Shown in pieces: positions 55,174 through 63,638 of a stretch of DNA of 64,000 nucleotides. The position numbers and the translations under genes are program-made. The DNA is from Streptomyces sp. NRRL S-118. GTDB lineage: Bacteria > Actinomycetota > Actinomycetes > Streptomycetales > Streptomycetaceae. Location: positions 167,777 through 231,776 of the forward strand of contig NZ_KL591008.1 in assembly GCF_000716335.1 (NCBI RefSeq), given 5' to 3'. The notes below the pieces were generated by a model. That model was not told the origin of the DNA. It searched no databases and worked only from the letters and a program-made list of their open reading frames with translations. The stretch's first letter is position 1; each line of letters opens with the position of its first letter.

Positions 55174-55300
55174 GACAAATTCCGCCGGTGCCGTTGTCAC
55201 CCGATGACAAAACGGTCCGGATGATCCGGGCACCGTTGTCGGAACGCTTGTCCGGACCTTCAGCGTGACCGTAACGTGCGCTCCCCCGTGCACTTTTGTC
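55174..55300 (+). promoter_or_regulatory. Cluster of TTGTC/GACAA boxes upstream of the mce operon
   Basis: GACAA at 55174 and 55206 and TTGTC at 55194, 55236, 55248 and 55296 occur in 127 bases. Two of them form the inverted repeat TTGTCA-N5-TGACAA (55194-55210), and CCGGAT-G-ATCCGG (55217-55229) is a perfect palindrome beside it. The cluster lies 35-160 bases before the mce ATPase gene, in the only gap of the operon, and may hold the operator and promoter. Confidence 0.5.
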
Positions 55301-55333
55301 ACTTCCTCAGCACGAGCAGCGTCTGGAGTTGTG

Positions 55334-56311
55334 GTGGGAACAGAAGTGGTCGTCGAAGGACTCACGAAATCCTTCGGCAAGCAGAACATCTGGCAGGACG
55401 TGACCCTCACCCTGCCCGCCGGTGAGGTGAGCGTCATGCTGGGGCCCTCCGGCACCGGGAAGACCGTGTTCCTGAAATCCATCATCGGGCTCGTCAAGCC
55501 CGAGCACGGCCGTGTTCTCATCGACGGCGTCGACATGGTCGGCAGCCCGGAACGCGACATCTACGAAACCCGCAAGCTCTTCGGGCTCATGTTCCAGGAC
55601 GGCGCCCTCTTCGGCTCGATGACGCTCTTCGACAACATCGCCTTTCCGCTGCGCGAACATACGCGCAAGAAGGAGTCCGAAATCCGCCGCATCGTCATGG
55701 AGCGGATGGACATGGTCGGCCTCATCGGCGCCGAGGAGAAACTTCCCGGTGAAATCTCGGGCGGTATGCGCAAGCGCGCGGGACTCGCGCGCGCCCTGGT
55801 GCTCGACCCCCGCATCATCCTCTGCGACGAACCCGATTCCGGACTCGATCCGGTCCGCACCGCGTATCTCTCGCAGCTGCTCATCGACCTCAACGCCCAG
55901 ATCGACGCGACGATGCTGATCGTCACCCACAACCTCGACATCGCGGCGACCGTGCCCGACAACATGGGCATGCTCTTCCGGCGCAGGCTCGTCACCTTCG
56001 GACCGCGCGAAGTGCTGCTCACCAGCGACGAACCGGTGGTGGCTCAATTCCTCAGCGGCCGCCGGGAGGGCCCGATCGGCATGTCGGAGGAGAAGGACGC
56101 CGCGACCCTCGCACGGGAACAGAGCACCGCTCCGCCGTTCGCGCCCCGGCGCCGTCTGGAGCGCCAGCTCGAACCGTCCCCCGGGCTGCCGGTCCGCGCC
56201 GCCGCCCTGCGGCGCCGTCAGCGGGTCATCGACATGCTGCCCCACCTGCCGGAGGCCGCCCGGACGGCGATCCTGCACGGTTACGCGCCGGTGGGCGGTG
56301 CCGCCTCATGA
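55334..56311 (+). CDS. Mce-associated ABC transporter ATPase (MlaF/Mkl type)
   Basis: 325 residues. Walker A is LGPSGTGKTVFLKSIIGL, the Q-loop GLMFQDGALFGSMTLFDNIAFPLREHT, the signature GEISGGMRKRAGLARALVL, Walker B IILCDEPDSGLDPV and the switch His in IVTHNLD. 'EISGGM.KR' is typical of MlaF/Mkl ATPases of lipid importers. About 80 residues after the core are a basic, Arg-rich tail (PRRRLERQLEPSPG...). The start is GTG 55334 or GTG 55331, with GGAG at 55325-55328; the frame is open to 55265. The stop overlaps the permease start (ATGA). It powers the Mce transporter. Confidence 0.93.
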   Translation: MGTEVVVEGLTKSFGKQNIWQDVTLTLPAGEVSVMLGPSGTGKTVFLKSIIGLVKPEHGRVLIDGVDMVGSPERDIYETRKLFGLMFQDGALFGSMTLFDNIAFPLREHTRKKESEIRRIVMERMDMVGLIGAEEKLPGEISGGMRKRAGLARALVLDPRIILCDEPDSGLDPVRTAYLSQLLIDLNAQIDATMLIVTHNLDIAATVPDNMGMLFRRRLVTFGPREVLLTSDEPVVAQFLSGRREGPIGMSEEKDAATLAREQSTAPPFAPRRRLERQLEPSPGLPVRAAALRRRQRVIDMLPHLPEAARTAILHGYAPVGGAAS

Positions 56312-57243
56312 CCGCGGAGGCGAACGCCGGCGCTCCGGACCCGGCACGCCCCGCCGAAGCGACCGCCGGCGCTCCGGATCCCGCACGCCCCGCGGAGGCG
56401 AACGCCGGCGCTCCCGACCCGGCACGCCCGGCAGAGGCCGCCGTCGGGTCTCCCGCGGCGCCGCGCCGGGCGACCTCGCGCCTGCTCGCGCCGCTCCGCG
56501 AGAGCGGAAAGCTGTTCGCCCTCGCCCTCACCGTCTCCCGTGCCATGTTCCGGCGGCCGTTCCAGTTCCGGGAATTCGTCGAGCAGTTCTGGTTCGTCGC
56601 GAGCGTCACCATCCTGCCCGCCGCCCTGGTCTCCATCCCGTTCGGCGCGGTCATCGCCCTCCAGGTCGGCTCGCTCACCCAGCAGCTCGGCGCGCAGTCG
56701 TTCACCGGCGGGGCGAGCGTCCTCGCCGTCATCCAGCAGGCCAGCCCCCTGATCGTGGCGCTGCTGATCGCCGGGGCGGGCGGCTCCGCCATCTGCGCCG
56801 ATCTCGGCTCGCGGAAGATCCGCGAGGAGCTCGACGCCATGGAGGTCATGGGCGTCTCACCCGTCCAGCGGCTCGTCGTGCCGCGCGTGCTCGCCACCAT
56901 GTCCGTCGCCGTGCTCCTCAACGGCATGGTCTCCGTCGTCGGCACACTGGGCGGCTACTTCTTCAACGTGGTCATGCAGGGCGGCACGCCCGGCGCGTAC
57001 CTCTCCGGCTTCTCCGCCCTCGCGCAGCTGCCCGACCTGTGGATCAGCGAGATCAAGGCGCTCGTCTTCGGCTTCCTCGCCGGCATCGTCGCCGCCCACC
57101 GGGGACTCGATCCGCGGGGCGGCCCCAAGGGTGTCGGTGACGCCGTCAACCAGTCCGTCGTCATCACCTTCCTCCTGCTGTTCTTCGTCAACATGGTCCT
57201 CACCGCGATCTACCTCCGGATCGTCCCGGCGAAGGGGGCGTGA
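56308..57243 (+). CDS. MlaE-family permease, YrbE-A subunit of the Mce transporter
   Basis: 311 residues. The MlaE core has RPFQFREFVEQFWFVASVTILPAALVSIPFGAVIALQVGSLTQQLGAQSFTGGASVLAVIQQASPLIVALLIAGAGGSAICADLGSRKIREELDAMEVMGVSP, with the conserved Glu-Glu-Leu-Asp-Ala-Met-Glu-Val-Met-Gly loop that contacts the ATPase. About five membrane segments. Before the core sits an added N-terminal segment of about 50 residues made of three 13-residue repeats. ATG 56308 overlaps the ATPase stop. It forms the membrane channel together with the next gene's product. Confidence 0.93.
   Translation: MTAEANAGAPDPARPAEATAGAPDPARPAEANAGAPDPARPAEAAVGSPAAPRRATSRLLAPLRESGKLFALALTVSRAMFRRPFQFREFVEQFWFVASVTILPAALVSIPFGAVIALQVGSLTQQLGAQSFTGGASVLAVIQQASPLIVALLIAGAGGSAICADLGSRKIREELDAMEVMGVSPVQRLVVPRVLATMSVAVLLNGMVSVVGTLGGYFFNVVMQGGTPGAYLSGFSALAQLPDLWISEIKALVFGFLAGIVAAHRGLDPRGGPKGVGDAVNQSVVITFLLLFFVNMVLTAIYLRIVPAKGA
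56317..56433 (+). repeat. Three 39-base tandem repeats at the 5' end of the YrbE-A gene
   Basis: Three units of 39 bases encode E-A-N/T-A-G-A-P-D-P-A-R-P-A each, in frame, as residues 4-42 of the permease. The units differ at a few, mostly silent, positions. A degenerate fourth unit follows (EAAVGSPAAP). Confidence 0.9.
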
Positions 57244-57247
57244 CGCC

Positions 57248-58054
57248 ATGGCCTCGCCCCTCGCCTGGCTCGACCGGTCCGGCGACCACCTGCTCTTCTA
57301 CGTCAAGGCCCTGGTGTGGATACCGCGCACCCTGCGCCGCTACCTCAAGGAGGTGCAGCGGCTGCTCGCCGAAGTGGCCTTCGGCAGCGGGGGATTGAGC
57401 GTCATCGGCGGCACGGTCGGCGTGATGGTCGCCATGACGCTGTTCACGGGGACGGTCGTCGGGCTCCAGGGCCATGCCGCCCTCGACCAGATCGGGACCT
57501 CCGCCTTCACCGGCTTCGTCTCCGCCTACTTCAACACCCGCGAGATCGCCCCGCTGGTCGCCGGACTCGCCCTCTCCGCCACCGTCGGCGCCGGCTTCAC
57601 CGCCCAGCTCGGCGCGATGCGCATCAACGAGGAGGTGGACGCCCTCGAAGCGATGGGCGTGCGCTCCATGCCGTACCTCGTCACCACCCGCATCATCGCC
57701 GGGGTCGTCGCGATCATCCCGCTGTACGCGATCGGGCTGCTCTCCTCGTACGCCGCGTCCCGCGCGGTCACCGTGGTGTTCAACGGCCAGTCGGCGGGGA
57801 CGTACGACCACTACTTCCACCTCTTCCTCTCCCCGGACGACGTCCTGCTGTCCATCCTCAAGGTGCTGATCTTCAGCGTGATGGTGATCCTCGCGCACTG
57901 CTACTACGGCTTCCGGGCCGAGGGCGGGCCGGCGGGTGTCGGCGTCGCCGTCGGACGCTCGGTACGCAACGCCATCGTGCTGATCAGCGTCACCGACTTC
58001 TTCCTCTCCCTCGCCATCTGGGGCGCGACCACGACCGTGAAGGTGGCCGGATGA
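57248..58054 (+). CDS. MlaE-family permease, YrbE-B subunit of the Mce transporter
   Basis: 268 residues. The MlaE core is VQRLLAEVAFGSGGLSVIGGTVGVMVAMTLFTGTVVGLQGHAALDQIGTSAFTGFVSAYFNTREIAPLVAGLALSATVGAGFTAQLGAMRINEEVDALEAMGVRS. The N-E-E-V-D-A-L-E-A-M-G loop couples to the ATPase. The end is VRNAIVLISVTDFFLSLAIWGATTTVKVAG. ATG 57248 follows the previous stop by four bases. The stop overlaps the MceA start (ATGA). It forms a pair with YrbE-A, as in all actinobacterial mce operons. Confidence 0.94.
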   Translation: MASPLAWLDRSGDHLLFYVKALVWIPRTLRRYLKEVQRLLAEVAFGSGGLSVIGGTVGVMVAMTLFTGTVVGLQGHAALDQIGTSAFTGFVSAYFNTREIAPLVAGLALSATVGAGFTAQLGAMRINEEVDALEAMGVRSMPYLVTTRIIAGVVAIIPLYAIGLLSSYAASRAVTVVFNGQSAGTYDHYFHLFLSPDDVLLSILKVLIFSVMVILAHCYYGFRAEGGPAGVGVAVGRSVRNAIVLISVTDFFLSLAIWGATTTVKVAG

Positions 58055-59310
58055 ACGGGCCGACCGTACGCAGACGCCTCGCCGGGATCGTGTTCCTGCT
58101 CGTGCCGGCCCTCCTCGTGCGGCTGTCGATCGCCGTGTACGACAAGGAGTTCAGCCGCGACGCCACGGTCACGGTCCTCACCGGCAGCGCGGGCAACGAG
58201 ATGCACCGCGGCGCGGAGGTGAAGCTGCGCGGGGTCGTCGTCGGCGAGGTGCGCGACATCAGCTCCGACGGCACCGGCGCCCGCCTCACCCTCGCCATCC
58301 GCCCCGCGCACCTCGACCGCATCCCCGCGGACGTCACCGCCCAGATGCTGCCCACCACCCTCTTCGGCGAACGGTTCGTCGCCCTCGTACCGCCCGCCGT
58401 GACCAGTGGGTCCCCCGTCCGCACGCTCGCCGCCGGAGCGACCGTCCCGCAGGACCGCTCCGCCAACGCCGTCGAGCTCGAACAGGTCCTCGACCAGGTG
58501 CTGCCCCTGCTCACCGCGGTCAAGCCGGAGAAGCTCTCGGCGACGCTCACCGCGGTCGCGCAAGCCCTGGAGGGGCGGGGCGACCAGCTCGGCCGCACCC
58601 TCGTCACCCTGGACGCCCACCTCGAGAAGCTCAACCCCCACCTGCCCACCCTCAACCGCGACATCAGCCACCTCGTCGAGGTCGGCCGCGCCTACGGCGA
58701 CGCGGCACCCGACATCCTCGACGCGCTCACCGACTTCACCACCACCAGCGGCACCCTCGCGGAGCAGCAGGCACGCCTCGCCGAGCTGTACCCCGCGGCC
58801 ACCGGCTCGGCCCAGGAGCTGACCGCCTTCCTGCGGAAGAACCGCGACAACCTCATCCGCGTCTCCGCCGCATCCCGGCCCACCCTGGAGCTGCTGGCCC
58901 GGTACTCCTCCTCGTTCCCCTGCACCCTGCGGACCCTCGCCGGATTCGTCCCCGCCATGGACAAGGCACTGGGCAAGGGCACCGACGAACCCGGACTGCA
59001 CGTCGACGTCCGGACGGTCCCCTCCCTCGGCGCGTACGTCCCCGGCAAGGACCGGCCCGTGTACGACGCTTCGGGCGGGCCGCACTGCTACGCGGTCCCG
59101 TACACCGGCAGGCCCGCGACCGCCGCGGCGGCGAGCGGCCGCGGCACGGACCTCGGCCGGGGACTCGGCCTGCCGAACTCCCCGCAGGAGACCCAGCTCG
59201 TCAACGAACTGATGGCCCCGGGCCTGAGGACCGCTCCCCAGGCGCTGCCCGACTGGAGCACCGTCCTGACCGGCCCCCTCTTCCGCGGAGCGGAGGTGAC
59301 CCTGAAGTGA
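58051..59310 (+). CDS. MCE-family protein, MceA position
   Basis: 419 residues. An N-terminal membrane helix (LAGIVFLLVPALLVRLSIAVY) anchors it. The MCE domain spans about 38-115: DATVTVLTGSAGNEMHRGAEVKLRGVVVGEVRDISSDGTGARLTLAI to PTTLFGERFVALVPP. A long helical, MlaD-like tail of about 200 residues follows. ATG 58051 overlaps the previous stop. MCE proteins assemble into a tube that carries lipids across the envelope. The position in the operon and the size fit MceA. Substrate not known here. Confidence 0.9.
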   Translation: MNGPTVRRRLAGIVFLLVPALLVRLSIAVYDKEFSRDATVTVLTGSAGNEMHRGAEVKLRGVVVGEVRDISSDGTGARLTLAIRPAHLDRIPADVTAQMLPTTLFGERFVALVPPAVTSGSPVRTLAAGATVPQDRSANAVELEQVLDQVLPLLTAVKPEKLSATLTAVAQALEGRGDQLGRTLVTLDAHLEKLNPHLPTLNRDISHLVEVGRAYGDAAPDILDALTDFTTTSGTLAEQQARLAELYPAATGSAQELTAFLRKNRDNLIRVSAASRPTLELLARYSSSFPCTLRTLAGFVPAMDKALGKGTDEPGLHVDVRTVPSLGAYVPGKDRPVYDASGGPHCYAVPYTGRPATAAAASGRGTDLGRGLGLPNSPQETQLVNELMAPGLRTAPQALPDWSTVLTGPLFRGAEVTLK

Positions 59311-60338
59311 AGAGCCGTTCCCTGGCCGGGCCGCTCACCAAGTCGCTCGTCTTCGTCGTGGTGACCGTCTTCGCCACCACCGTCCTGGCGCTCTCCATCG
59401 CCAACACCGGAGTCGGTGACACGGTGACGTACCGGGCCCGCTTCTCCGACGCCACCGGCCTCGTCGAAGGCGACAGCGTCCGCATCGCCGGAGTGAAGGT
59501 CGGCCAGGTGTCGTCGGTCCGGCTCGTGGACCGGCGGGTCGCCGAGGTGGGCTTCTCCGTGCAGAAGGGGCGCCCGCTGCCCGCGTCGGCGACCGCGTCG
59601 ATCAAGTACCTCAACATGGTCGGACAGCGCTACGTCGACCTGGACCGGGGCACCGGGCCGGTCGGCCGGACGCTGCCCGCCGGGTCCGTCATCCCGCTGG
59701 AGCGCACCACCCCGGCCCTCGACCTCACCCAGCTGTTCAACGGCTTCCAGCCCCTCTTCGAAGGGCTCGCGCCGGCCGAGGTCAACCGTCTCGCCGGCTC
59801 CGTCGTCCAGGTCCTCCAGGGGGAGGGCGGCACCGTCGACTCCCTGCTGCGGCACGTCGGGTCGCTCACCGGGACCGTCGCCGCCAAGGACAAGGTCATC
59901 GGCGCGGTGATCGACAACCTCAACACGGTGCTGCAGACGGTCAACGACCGCGAAGGGCACTTCGACGACCTGGTCGTCACGCTCCAGCAGCTCGTCAGCG
60001 GCTTCGCCGGTGACCGCGAACCGCTCGGGGAGGCCATCACCGCCATGGGATCGCTCACCACGGTCACCGCCGGTCTCCTGCGGGACGGCCGCGCCCCGCT
60101 CAAGGAGGACATCCGCCAGCTCGGGCGCCTGTCCGGCAACCTCGCGGACAACACCGACCGGATCGAGAACTTCCTGCAGAAGAGCCCCGCCAAGATGCAG
60201 GCCATCGGGCGGCTCGCCTCGTACGGCTCATGGCTCAACCTCTACCTGTGCGAGGCCAGGGTCTCCGGCGTCACGAACGACGACGGCTCCACGCCGCCCA
60301 CCGGCATCGCGATCAGCCAGCCGAGGTGCCGCTCATGA
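59307..60338 (+). CDS. MCE-family protein, MceB position
   Basis: 343 residues. A membrane helix (TKSLVFVVVTVFATTVLALSIANTG) is followed by the MCE domain: TYRARFSDATGLVEGDSVRIAGVKVGQVSSVRLVDRRVAEVGFSVQKG and ATASIKYLNMVGQRYVDLDRGTG. 'GL..GD.VRIAGV.VG.V' is the core MCE signature. A coiled-coil-like region of about 180 residues follows, ending in YGSWLNLYLCEARV. GTG 59307 overlaps the previous stop (GTGA). Confidence 0.92.
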   Translation: MKSRSLAGPLTKSLVFVVVTVFATTVLALSIANTGVGDTVTYRARFSDATGLVEGDSVRIAGVKVGQVSSVRLVDRRVAEVGFSVQKGRPLPASATASIKYLNMVGQRYVDLDRGTGPVGRTLPAGSVIPLERTTPALDLTQLFNGFQPLFEGLAPAEVNRLAGSVVQVLQGEGGTVDSLLRHVGSLTGTVAAKDKVIGAVIDNLNTVLQTVNDREGHFDDLVVTLQQLVSGFAGDREPLGEAITAMGSLTTVTAGLLRDGRAPLKEDIRQLGRLSGNLADNTDRIENFLQKSPAKMQAIGRLASYGSWLNLYLCEARVSGVTNDDGSTPPTGIAISQPRCRS

Positions 60339-61438
60339 GACGCCTCCCGTCGATGCCCGGGAAACGCCTCCCGTCGACCACGCGTCCCGGGCATGGTCCC
60401 GCCGCCCGCCGCTCCGGCTTCCGCACCCCCGTACGGGACCGCAACCCCGCCCTCGTCGGTCTCGTCGGTCTGCTCGTCCTCGCGCTCCTCGGCATCGGCG
60501 CCGTCAGGAGCGGTGACCTGCTCGGCGGCTCCACCCCCTACAGCGCCGACTTCACCGAAGCCGCCGGGCTCGACGAGGGCGACGAGGTGCGCATCGCCGG
60601 AGTCAAGGTCGGAGAGGTGACCGGTGTCGCACTCGACGGCGCCCGCGTCGAGGTCAGCTTCGAGGTGGACGACGGCACCTGGATCGGTGACGCCAGTACC
60701 GCCGCCATCGCGATCAAGACGCTGCTCGGCGAGAAGTACCTCGCCGTCGACCCGCTCGGCACCGGCCGCCAGAACCCCGCAACCCGCATCCCGGCCCACC
60801 GCACCACCGCCCCGTACGACGTCACCCAGGCCCTCAACGGCCTCGGCGACACCGTCGACGCCATCGACACCCGGCAGCTCGCGAAGAGCTTCGACGCCAT
60901 CTCCGCCACCTTCGCGAACTCACCGCCCGATGTGCGCAGCGCCGCCGACGGGCTGTCCGCACTGTCGAAGACCGTCTCCTCCCGCGACACGCAGCTCGCC
61001 CGGCTCCTGAAAAGCGGCAAACAGCTGAGCAGGACCCTCGCGACCAGGAAGAGCAGCTTCGAGACCCTTCTGGAGGACGGCGGCCTGCTACTGGGCGAGA
61101 TCCAGGCCCGGCGCGACGCCATCCACCAGCTGCTGACCGGCGCCAGGAACCTCTCCCTCCAGCTCTCCGGACTCGTCCAGGACAACAACCGGCAGCTGAA
61201 GCCCACCCTGACCGCGCTCGGCCGGGTCACCGGCGTCCTGCTGAAGAACCGCCGGAGCCTCGACCGCACCCTCGCCCTCGCCGGCCCGTACTACCGGCTC
61301 GTCGGCAACACCCTCGGCAACGGCCGCTGGCTCGACGCGTACGTCTGCGGTCTGGTGCCCCGCCACTACCTCCCCGCCGGCACACCCCAGGACGCTCCCT
61401 GCATGCCGCCCGAACCCCGTGGAGGGGGTGCCCGGTGA
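60335..61438 (+). CDS. MCE-family protein, MceC position
   Basis: 367 residues. A 40-residue Arg/Pro-rich start precedes the membrane helix (ALVGLVGLLVLALLGIGAV). The MCE domain has YSADFTEAAGLDEGDEVRIAGVKVGEVTGVALDGARVEVSFEVDDG and AAIAIKTLLGEKYLAVDPLGTG. A helical tail ends with NGRWLDAYVCGLVP, the counterpart of the Tyr-Leu-Cys ending in MceB. ATG 60335 overlaps the MceB stop (ATGA). Confidence 0.92.
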   Translation: MRRLPSMPGKRLPSTTRPGHGPAARRSGFRTPVRDRNPALVGLVGLLVLALLGIGAVRSGDLLGGSTPYSADFTEAAGLDEGDEVRIAGVKVGEVTGVALDGARVEVSFEVDDGTWIGDASTAAIAIKTLLGEKYLAVDPLGTGRQNPATRIPAHRTTAPYDVTQALNGLGDTVDAIDTRQLAKSFDAISATFANSPPDVRSAADGLSALSKTVSSRDTQLARLLKSGKQLSRTLATRKSSFETLLEDGGLLLGEIQARRDAIHQLLTGARNLSLQLSGLVQDNNRQLKPTLTALGRVTGVLLKNRRSLDRTLALAGPYYRLVGNTLGNGRWLDAYVCGLVPRHYLPAGTPQDAPCMPPEPRGGGAR

Positions 61439-62523
61439 ACCTCAGGCGCATCATCGGCCTCGGCGCCGGCCTCGGTCTCGTCGCCGTCGCGGCGGCCTCC
61501 GGCGTCCAGGCCCTCGACGAAGCCCGCACCACGCGGGTGACCGCCTACTTCGACCGCGCCACCGGCGTGTACGAAGGGTCCGACCTGCGCATCCTCGGCG
61601 TGAAGGTCGGCACCGTCGGCGCCGTCCGCCCTCAGGGCAAGGAGGTCGCGGTCACCCTGCTGCTCGACGCCGACGTCCCCGTCCCCGCCGACGCCCACGC
61701 GGTCCTCGTCGCCCCCAGCGTCGTCGCCGACCGCTACGTCCAGCTCGCCCCCGCCTACACGGGCGGACCCCGGCTGCGCGAAGGCGCGGTCCTGCCCGCC
61801 GCCCGCAACGCCACCCCCCTGGAGGTCGACCAGCTCTACGCGTCCCTCACCGAGCTCAGCGAGGCCCTTGGACCGCGGGGCGCCAACGCCCACGGTGCCC
61901 TCGCGGGCCTCCTCGACACCGGCGCCGCCAACCTCCGCGGCAACGGCAGGGCCATCGGCGACTCCATCGAGCAGTTCGGCAAGGCGGCCAGGACCCTCGA
62001 CTTCAGCAGCGGCGACCTCTTCGACACGCTTGCACACCTGCAGACCTTCACCACCATGCTGAAGAACAAGGACACCGAGGTGCGCACGGCCGAGCGGCGG
62101 CTCGCCACCGTCACCGGATTCCTCGCCGAGGACAAGGAGAACCTCTCCGCCGCGCTCAAGGAGCTCGGCACCGCCCTCGGCCGGGTCAAGGGCTTCATCG
62201 AGGAGAACCGCGGCAGTCTCCAGCAGAACGTCGACATCCTGCTGCCGATCACCCAGACCCTCGTCGACCAGCGGGCCTCGCTCGCCGAGGCGCTCGACAC
62301 CGCGCCGCTCGCCGCCGGGAACGTCCTGCGGGCGTACGACCCGCTCCACCGCACCCTCAACGGGCGGGCCGACATGAACGAGCTGAGCCTCGGCCGGCGG
62401 GCGCGCGCCCTGTCCGGCCTCGTACCCGTCGAACCCGCCCGCCGCACGGCCCTCCCGGTCCTGCCGCTCCCGGCCGTGGGCCCCGTCTACGGCACCCCGG
62501 CCGGAAAGGGGACGACACGGTGA
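61435..62523 (+). CDS. MCE-family protein, MceD position
   Basis: 362 residues. A membrane helix (IIGLGAGLGLVAVAAASGVQAL) leads to the MCE domain: VTAYFDRATGVYEGSDLRILGVKVGTVGAVRPQGKEVAVTLLLDADVPVPADAHAVLVAPSVVADRYVQLAPAYTGG. The long helical tail has ELSEALGPRGANAHGALAGLLD. GTG 61435 overlaps the MceC stop (GTGA). Confidence 0.92.
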   Translation: MNLRRIIGLGAGLGLVAVAAASGVQALDEARTTRVTAYFDRATGVYEGSDLRILGVKVGTVGAVRPQGKEVAVTLLLDADVPVPADAHAVLVAPSVVADRYVQLAPAYTGGPRLREGAVLPAARNATPLEVDQLYASLTELSEALGPRGANAHGALAGLLDTGAANLRGNGRAIGDSIEQFGKAARTLDFSSGDLFDTLAHLQTFTTMLKNKDTEVRTAERRLATVTGFLAEDKENLSAALKELGTALGRVKGFIEENRGSLQQNVDILLPITQTLVDQRASLAEALDTAPLAAGNVLRAYDPLHRTLNGRADMNELSLGRRARALSGLVPVEPARRTALPVLPLPAVGPVYGTPAGKGTTR

Positions 62524-63638
62524 ACCGGCCCTCCCGCAGAACCGCGGCGACCACCGGAATCGCCCTCGCTCTCGCCCTGACCGCCGGCCTAGGCCTCTCC
62601 GCGGGCGTGGCGGGCTGCGCCGCGGCCGGCGTCGAGCTGTCGGGCATCGAGCAACTGCCGCTGCCCGGCGGCGCGGACCTCGGCGACCACCCGTACGAGG
62701 TCACCGCGGAGTTCGCCGACGTCCTCAGCCTCGTACCCAACGCTGCGGTCAAGGTCAACGACGTCGCCGTCGGCCGGGTCACCCGCATCCGGCTCAGCGG
62801 CGGCGACTGGGCGGCGAAGGTCACCCTGCGCGTCAACGGCGACGTCCGGCTGCCCGCCAACGCGTACGCCCGGCTCGAACAGTCCAGCCTGCTCGGCGAG
62901 AAGTACGTGCAGCTCTCGGCGCCCGCCGACGCCACGGGCACTCTCTCGGACGGTGACCACATCCCGGTGGGCCGTACCAACCGCAACCCCGAGGTCGAAG
63001 AGGTCTTCGGCGCCCTGTCGATGCTCCTCAACGGGGGCGGCGTTCAGCAGATCAGAACCATCACCACCGAACTCGGCAAGGCGCTGCACGGCAACGAGAG
63101 CGAGGCCCGTTCCCTGCTGACCCGGATCAACACCCTGGTCGGCAGCCTCGACGCCAACAAGACCGACATCACCGCCGCACTCGACGGCATCAACCGCCTC
63201 TCGACCACCCTCGCGACCCGCAAACGGGACGTCGGCGACGTCCTCACCGGGCTCAGCCCCGGCCTGAAGGTCCTGGAGCGGCAACGCGCCTCCCTGCTCA
63301 CCCTGCTCGGAGCCCTCGACACCCTCTCGGCCGTCGCCGTCGACACCGTCAACCGCAGCAAGGCGGACCTGATCGCCGACCTCAAAGCCCTCGGACCCGC
63401 CCTGCGGGCGCTCGCCGACTCGGGCAAGGCGCTTCCCGACTCGCTCCAGGTGCTCCTGACCTACCCGTTCACGGACGAGGTCCTGCGCGGCGTCAAGGGC
63501 GACTACCTCAACGTCTACCTGGACGTCACCGCCGTCCCCGGCACGCAGGTCATCCCGCCGCTGATCCCGCCGGCGGACACCGGGCCGCCGTCCGCCGCTC
63601 GGCTGCCCCTGCCACTGCCGTCAGCGGGGAGGAACTGA
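62520..63638 (+). CDS. MCE-family lipoprotein, MceE position
   Basis: 372 residues. The signal peptide ends in a lipobox, GVAGC, with Cys33, so it is a lipoprotein as MceE proteins usually are. MCE domain: YEVTAEFADVLSLVPNAAVKVNDVAVGRVTRIRLSGGDWAAKVTLRVNGDVRLPANAYARLEQSSLLGEKYVQLSAP. A long helical tail includes VLERQRASLLTLLGALDTLSAVAVDTV. It ends with a Pro-rich segment. GTG 62520 overlaps the MceD stop (GTGA). Confidence 0.93.
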   Translation: MNRPSRRTAATTGIALALALTAGLGLSAGVAGCAAAGVELSGIEQLPLPGGADLGDHPYEVTAEFADVLSLVPNAAVKVNDVAVGRVTRIRLSGGDWAAKVTLRVNGDVRLPANAYARLEQSSLLGEKYVQLSAPADATGTLSDGDHIPVGRTNRNPEVEEVFGALSMLLNGGGVQQIRTITTELGKALHGNESEARSLLTRINTLVGSLDANKTDITAALDGINRLSTTLATRKRDVGDVLTGLSPGLKVLERQRASLLTLLGALDTLSAVAVDTVNRSKADLIADLKALGPALRALADSGKALPDSLQVLLTYPFTDEVLRGVKGDYLNVYLDVTAVPGTQVIPPLIPPADTGPPSAARLPLPLPSAGRN

